In this document: positions 59,730 to 64,000 of the stretch, piece by piece | Position numbering within the stretch: the first letter of the stretch is position 1 | Layout: each line of letters opens with the position of its first letter | From: Trifolium pratense | Taxonomy: Eukaryota; Streptophyta; Magnoliopsida; Fabales; Fabaceae | Assembly: GCF_020283565.1 (NCBI RefSeq) | Contig: NC_060062.1 | Span: 5,183,322-5,247,321 of the forward strand | Length of the DNA stretch: 64,000 bases | Direction of reading: 5' to 3' | The notes under the pieces: model-generated | Database searches by the model: none | The model's input: the letters and a program-made list of their open reading frames with translations, nothing else | What the model was told of the DNA's origin: nothing | Position numbers and translations under genes: made by a program

Positions 59730-62203
59730 GTCTATTATTTATTTTTAATCATTCGATCAAACCAATTCTTAATAGCTTATCTAATGATGCGGATAATGCT
59801 TAGATTCAAAATTAAGTGTTATGGTTCTTCTTGCACGAGTTAACTTCTCCAATGTCATTGATATATGGAAATGGTTGATCTCATTTGTTTTTCCGCTAAA
59901 CCACGAGTCTCCTCATACTAGAGACAATATATTTCCTTCAAATAATAGAAACAAACGACTTCAAAGAAAATAATATGAACTGGGTTCTAACATGACGAAC
60001 CAAAAAACAAAGGGGAAATCTTGTTTAGTCAATGAAAACGTCTCTTATTAGAAAGAACAGTGAGAGATATTCAACCTCATACGTTAATGAGGTTTGGGAT
60101 AATATTTTATAATCAGCATTTTATCACTAGTAGGACACATTGGGTCCAATATGAAGCTTTTTAACAAATAATGATAATAGTTACAACAAAAATGATATAT
60201 AAACACAATTTTTAGTTACAATGACAATCAATAACGAAATAATAGTAATAGAAAAAGGGTCATGTATGTATATATAATCTAGACTTGGAGACACTTCAAT
60301 ATAAAGCTTGCTTTGATAAAATATAAAAATAAATATAAAGCTTGCCTTAAAAGAACTGGAGACCCTTCACTAAAATAAAGCCTGCCTGAAAGGAAGACAA
60401 GAGTCCTACCTAAAAAAACACATTTTGTTATGGATTCTTGAGTTCATCTTTTGAATCCACAATGCACTTCTTTTTAAAGGTATACTTTTTTTTTTGGGGG
60501 TGAAATTAAATTTAAAGGTATACTTTTCATTCAGTAAAAGGAATCCAATGTGATTTGTGTATCAAATACTATGATAACTAAGACAGTACGTGAAGTAAAG
60601 AAAAGAAGACTTAAATGAAGTTTGTTTTTTTATAAAGCTATATTTATAGATTGTAAGAATGCATCAATCATGTCAATATCGAAACTTTTAATTATTTTCA
60701 ATAAATATAATTTCTAATTGTTCAAGAAATCTGCTAACTTGTGAGAACGCAACTTTAGTATCATGTTCTACAAAATACAATTTATTTTAATCACATTCAA
60801 ATTAAGTATAGAAATTATATAATACTTCCTCTTGTCTCTATTAAAAAAATTATTTTTAGATTTATTAAATAACTGATGTATCTGATCTCTAGTTTGTAAT
60901 ATATGGATAAAAATATACTCCATATTGTCTTATGATGAGAGGAATTACAACATACTAAGAGTTCTACCTAAAATTAATGCAAACTTAGCACTCTGACTAT
61001 TATGATTATGTTAAGTTTAATTATCTTCACATTTGTGGAAAAGAAATATTTTAAAAGTTAACAGCACACTAATACTATAGAACATTTTTTCTTTATCCTC
61101 ACCTATCAAGAGTTTGATCCCCACCTTTAACATAATTGTCTTATTTGTAGAAAAAAAAAATGTTTATATTTACTTGTCATTTTCAAAGTTCAATACAACA
61201 TCAATTATTGTTTTGTTAATAATATTCATAGTTATTTACTGAAGATTGAAATAGATTAAACGAGATAATAAATTATTAAGAGTAATATAAAAAAATTATG
61301 TAAAAACTCCTAAAAGACATCATAAAAGGAACGAGTGGAGTAACAATCTATGTTCTAGCTTTTATAAATAAATGGATTTAGATTAGATAGATTAGAAGAG
61401 GTTAATGATTCTATCTCAAAAATGAATACTCTGACCTAAAACTCTAGTAAGATGACTCTTTAAAATATGCTTAACTTAACGGGTCATGTTAACAGGGCAC
61501 ATGTTAAGAATACTTTAAATAGTATTTATCTCTTGAACAAATCAATTATTGACTTCTAAAGAGATGAAATGCACAACTTTCAATACAAAATTACTATTTA
61601 TAGTATACTAACAAGTGTCTTAAGGGCACATGTTAGCTTTTCCTTTAACTTTATAATTACACGACTAAAATATGTTGATTCAAAGTTATTTCAAATATTC
61701 CTTTGGTCAACCTAAAGTTTTAAAGGTTTTTCACATTTTTTAAGTGTCTAGTTCAATTTTGTTTGTGGCTTGCTTAACATATTTTTAGGCCTAAAGGAGC
61801 TTTAAGGTGGGACCTAACAAATCAATAATCTTACAAAAATAAATGTGATTATGACATCAAATCTTCTCAATACATTTAAGAAGTACTAGTTCATTTTGAT
61901 GAGAAAGGAAATTAAAGGAGAAATTAATCTTCATTTAACAAAAACATGCACCATGACCATACAATAAAATGAACTCTCTAACACAAAGAGCAAAGATAAT
62001 AAAATAGTTTAAAGCACAAAAACAACATTGTTGTAATTTTTTTAAGGGGAATCTAAAGAAGATCCTAAAGGATGTGGTTTCTCTCTTCAACATGGCATTT
62101 CAAACCACCTTTTACAAAATCACTGGCCTTAACATATCCCATAATAACTAATGAAGAAATCTTGTAGCATCTTTAGTCTTTTTTTGCTTGGATAATCTCA
62201 TTT
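59730..62203. other. AT-rich intergenic region; no gene
   Basis: It includes a loose three-fold repeat around 60283-60385 (ATAAAGCTTGC/ATAAAGCCTGC with GGAGAC(A/C)CTTCA). Two blocks share AGGGCACATGTTA (about 61493 and 61622), each part of a larger palindrome, possibly the ends of a small DNA element (61460-61640). Nothing coding. The last part holds the 3' UTR of the zinc finger gene. Confidence 0.45.
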
Positions 62204-63604
62204 CTAGTAGGTGTCTCTTGGTGCACTGCATTTGAAACATTCCATTCTACTAGCAAAGTTGTGCTCATTGCATCCTAACCTGTTCAAAGGAAAAAGAAAA
62301 TCATGTTTTTGTCATTACGAGTATTAAAAAAACTTCAAATCTCACATCGAAAAGAAATAAAACTTGAAAAATGTTTATAAAGAATTTATAAGTAATTTTG
62401 TGAACATGAGTTACACTCAATATTTACGTACTAAGCTCAATAATATTAAAAGTGCGGGGGTGTATTTTGAAAATTAAGACTCATGTTGAAAAGGGAAATT
62501 CAATAAAGATAAGAAATGCATGCCTACAACCCCAATTGGGCCTTTGGTTTGTGTCATATGTCATATTCTTGAAAGGCAGCAGGCAAACAAAAAGCAAAGT
62601 TTTTGTCTCCTCACTAGGAACCAATAATCAAAAGATGGTAGATATAAAATAAAAAGTTTAATATTTCACCAATTTTTTGCTTTTTTTTTTTAAAAAAAAA
62701 TTTCATCCATTTACCACTTCATAATATTATTTCTTAAAATTTGATCGCAACATAGCAATATGACAAAATAATACGACATATTTGGATTGATGATGAATTC
62801 TCAGAATTACGGTGAATTATAAACCACTATATTTTATAATTTCAATAAAATTGTGTCATTGATTTTGTCCCCACCACCAATTGGAACATACACATAGACA
62901 CATAGTAAAAGACAATCTTTATAAGTAAAAGACAATTCTTTTTTTTTTTTATTAAGTAAAAGACAATCTTTATATTCGATGAGAGTTGAGTCTAGCAGAA
63001 GAGGTTAGACTCTCATAATGTGGTGAACTAATGTGACGAATCATTACTAAAAGAGAAGTCCGCATTTAATATCTGACAATGTCTCAAATAAAACTATTTT
63101 TAGTAGTATTAATTATGAGTATATATTTTTTTAAAAAAAAGTATTTAATAATTTGAAATAAAAACTTATATACTAGTACTATTTAAGTACTTTTTTCTTT
63201 TCTTTTCAAAAGAGCTTATACTTAAACTAGAATCACCTGTTGCATATCCAGTCACCAGATTTCCATCCAGGTCTTGTACTTCCACCAAAACCTCTTGAAA
63301 GCAAGATATCACTATTGTTAAATCCTCCACCAGATAATTCATCTTTGAAAGCACCACACTTGAAGCAACTTAATCGACTAGCAAAATTATGTGCACCACA
63401 ATTACCAGCACCACAATACCAATCACCTAAACGAACATCTGAACCACTTAAACCAAATGAAGATCCTCCTCTAATTCCTCCAAATACTGATCCATAATCA
63501 ATTCTGTCTCCGTATTTCGAATCTCCGCATCTTTGACACGATTCGCGCCTTTGAAAGTTCATGTGTTGGCATGCCCTGCAGTTCCAGTCTCCTGGCCTAC
63601 TCAT
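62204..63604 (-). CDS. RanBP2-type zinc finger protein with three fingers, 2 exons, 147 aa
   Basis: A likely single-stranded RNA-binding protein (ZRANB2-like fingers), nuclear or cytoplasmic. Exons: 63604-63237 and 62279-62204, with an Arg codon split AG|G. Finger 1: GDWNCRACQHMNFQRRESCQRC (C9, C12, C23, C26). Finger 2: GDWYCGAGNCGAHNFASRLSC (C64, C69, C80, C83). Finger 3: GDWICNRLGCNEHNFASRMEC (C121, C126, C137, C140). Linkers are glycine/serine-rich. The intron cuts between the first and second cysteines of finger 3, so the second exon is essential for that finger. I start at MSRPGDWNC (63604), as in relatives; 14 extra upstream codons are open but have no family counterpart. The protein ends APRDTY. 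Confidence 0.9.
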
Positions 63605-64000
63605 GTTTAGTACTTCTCTGCAAATTACTGTTTCATTCAACAACAAATTCCATTAGAAAATATCGGTATAGGATACACTTTATTATATAGTGATTTTAAC
63701 TAAACTAATCAAAATCTGAATTAATTTTGACTTTAATACTAACCAATTATATCTGACGAGTCTCTAATTATATTTAACAAATATTGTAACTTGTCATGTC
63801 ATGTTATAAATAAAATTGTTCACATATGTGACCTGGTTTGTCACATAAAATGTGTCTATGACGGTATTTAAGGTCACATTCGCCGTTTTTTGCCTCTATT
63901 TTGCGCAATGTAGATTGCGACATGTATGTGACCTCAATTTAAGACCTCAGTCGTTATTTTAAAAAAAACAAATTTATTTTAACCAAAGTTAATATTTACC
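63605..64000. other. Upstream side of the zinc finger gene; edge of window
   Basis: AT-rich sequence. Palindrome-like GTCACATATGTGACC/GGTCACATTCGCC/ATGTGACCT motifs around 63815-63950 suggest an element that continues past the window. No gene recognised. Confidence 0.35.

Overview
The window is nuclear DNA from a flowering plant, most likely a legume of the Medicago/clover/pea group. It is AT-rich. Its genes have many short exons with plant-type splice sites and carry plant-specific families: DUF761, a GPI-anchored lipid transfer protein, a MAPK-substrate protein and F-box/LRR clusters. The species call is inference from protein style and repeat families, because no search could be run. I see no CRISPR array, rRNA gene, functional tRNA gene, operon or prokaryotic island.

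Layout. 0-7 kb: an 11-exon DEAD-box helicase gene (UAP56/RH56 type, + strand). 7-11 kb: a decaying minus-strand cluster, with a fragment of an O-fucosyltransferase gene, an F-box pseudogene split by a truncated Ty1/copia element, and two short F-box/LRR-like genes. 11-12.5 kb: repeats and a small Mutator-type MITE. 12.6-15.6 kb: an intact six-exon O-fucosyltransferase gene (-). 15.8-18.3 kb: a 5'-truncated LINE with a long open reverse transcriptase frame (-). 20.0-22.3 kb: an Alba-domain gene (-). 23-26 kb: a hAT-type non-autonomous element, a SINE, a long (TA)n tract and a Stowaway MITE. 26.5-28.9 kb: a glyoxalase-I-like gene (+). 32.2 kb: a DUF761 gene (-). 35.0-38.2 kb: peptide deformylase 1A (+). 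40.9 kb: a MAPK-substrate-like gene (-). 42 kb: a LINE relic. 44.2-44.7 kb: a GPI-anchored lipid transfer protein (-). 46.2-47.3 kb: an F-box/kelch-like gene (-). 48.7-50.7 kb: a four-helix membrane protein of unknown function (+). 52.4-53.1 kb: a long-TIR Mutator-like element. 53.5-54.3 kb: the small subunit of isopropylmalate isomerase (+). 57.8-59.1 kb: a Harbinger-like element. 59.5 kb: a captured pfkB kinase exon. 62.2-63.6 kb: a three-finger RanBP2-type zinc finger gene (-).

The genes are independent housekeeping or regulatory genes rather than one pathway. The order glyoxalase-PDF1A-MAPK substrate matches an Arabidopsis chromosome 1 gene order that I recall (At1g15380-At1g15400), which supports conserved microsynteny. 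The main structural interest is repeat content: several MITEs whose target-site duplications are readable, two repeat families whose copies here all lie in introns, two GC-AG introns, and exon fragments copied from nearby or distant genes. I did not find a convincing undescribed biological system.
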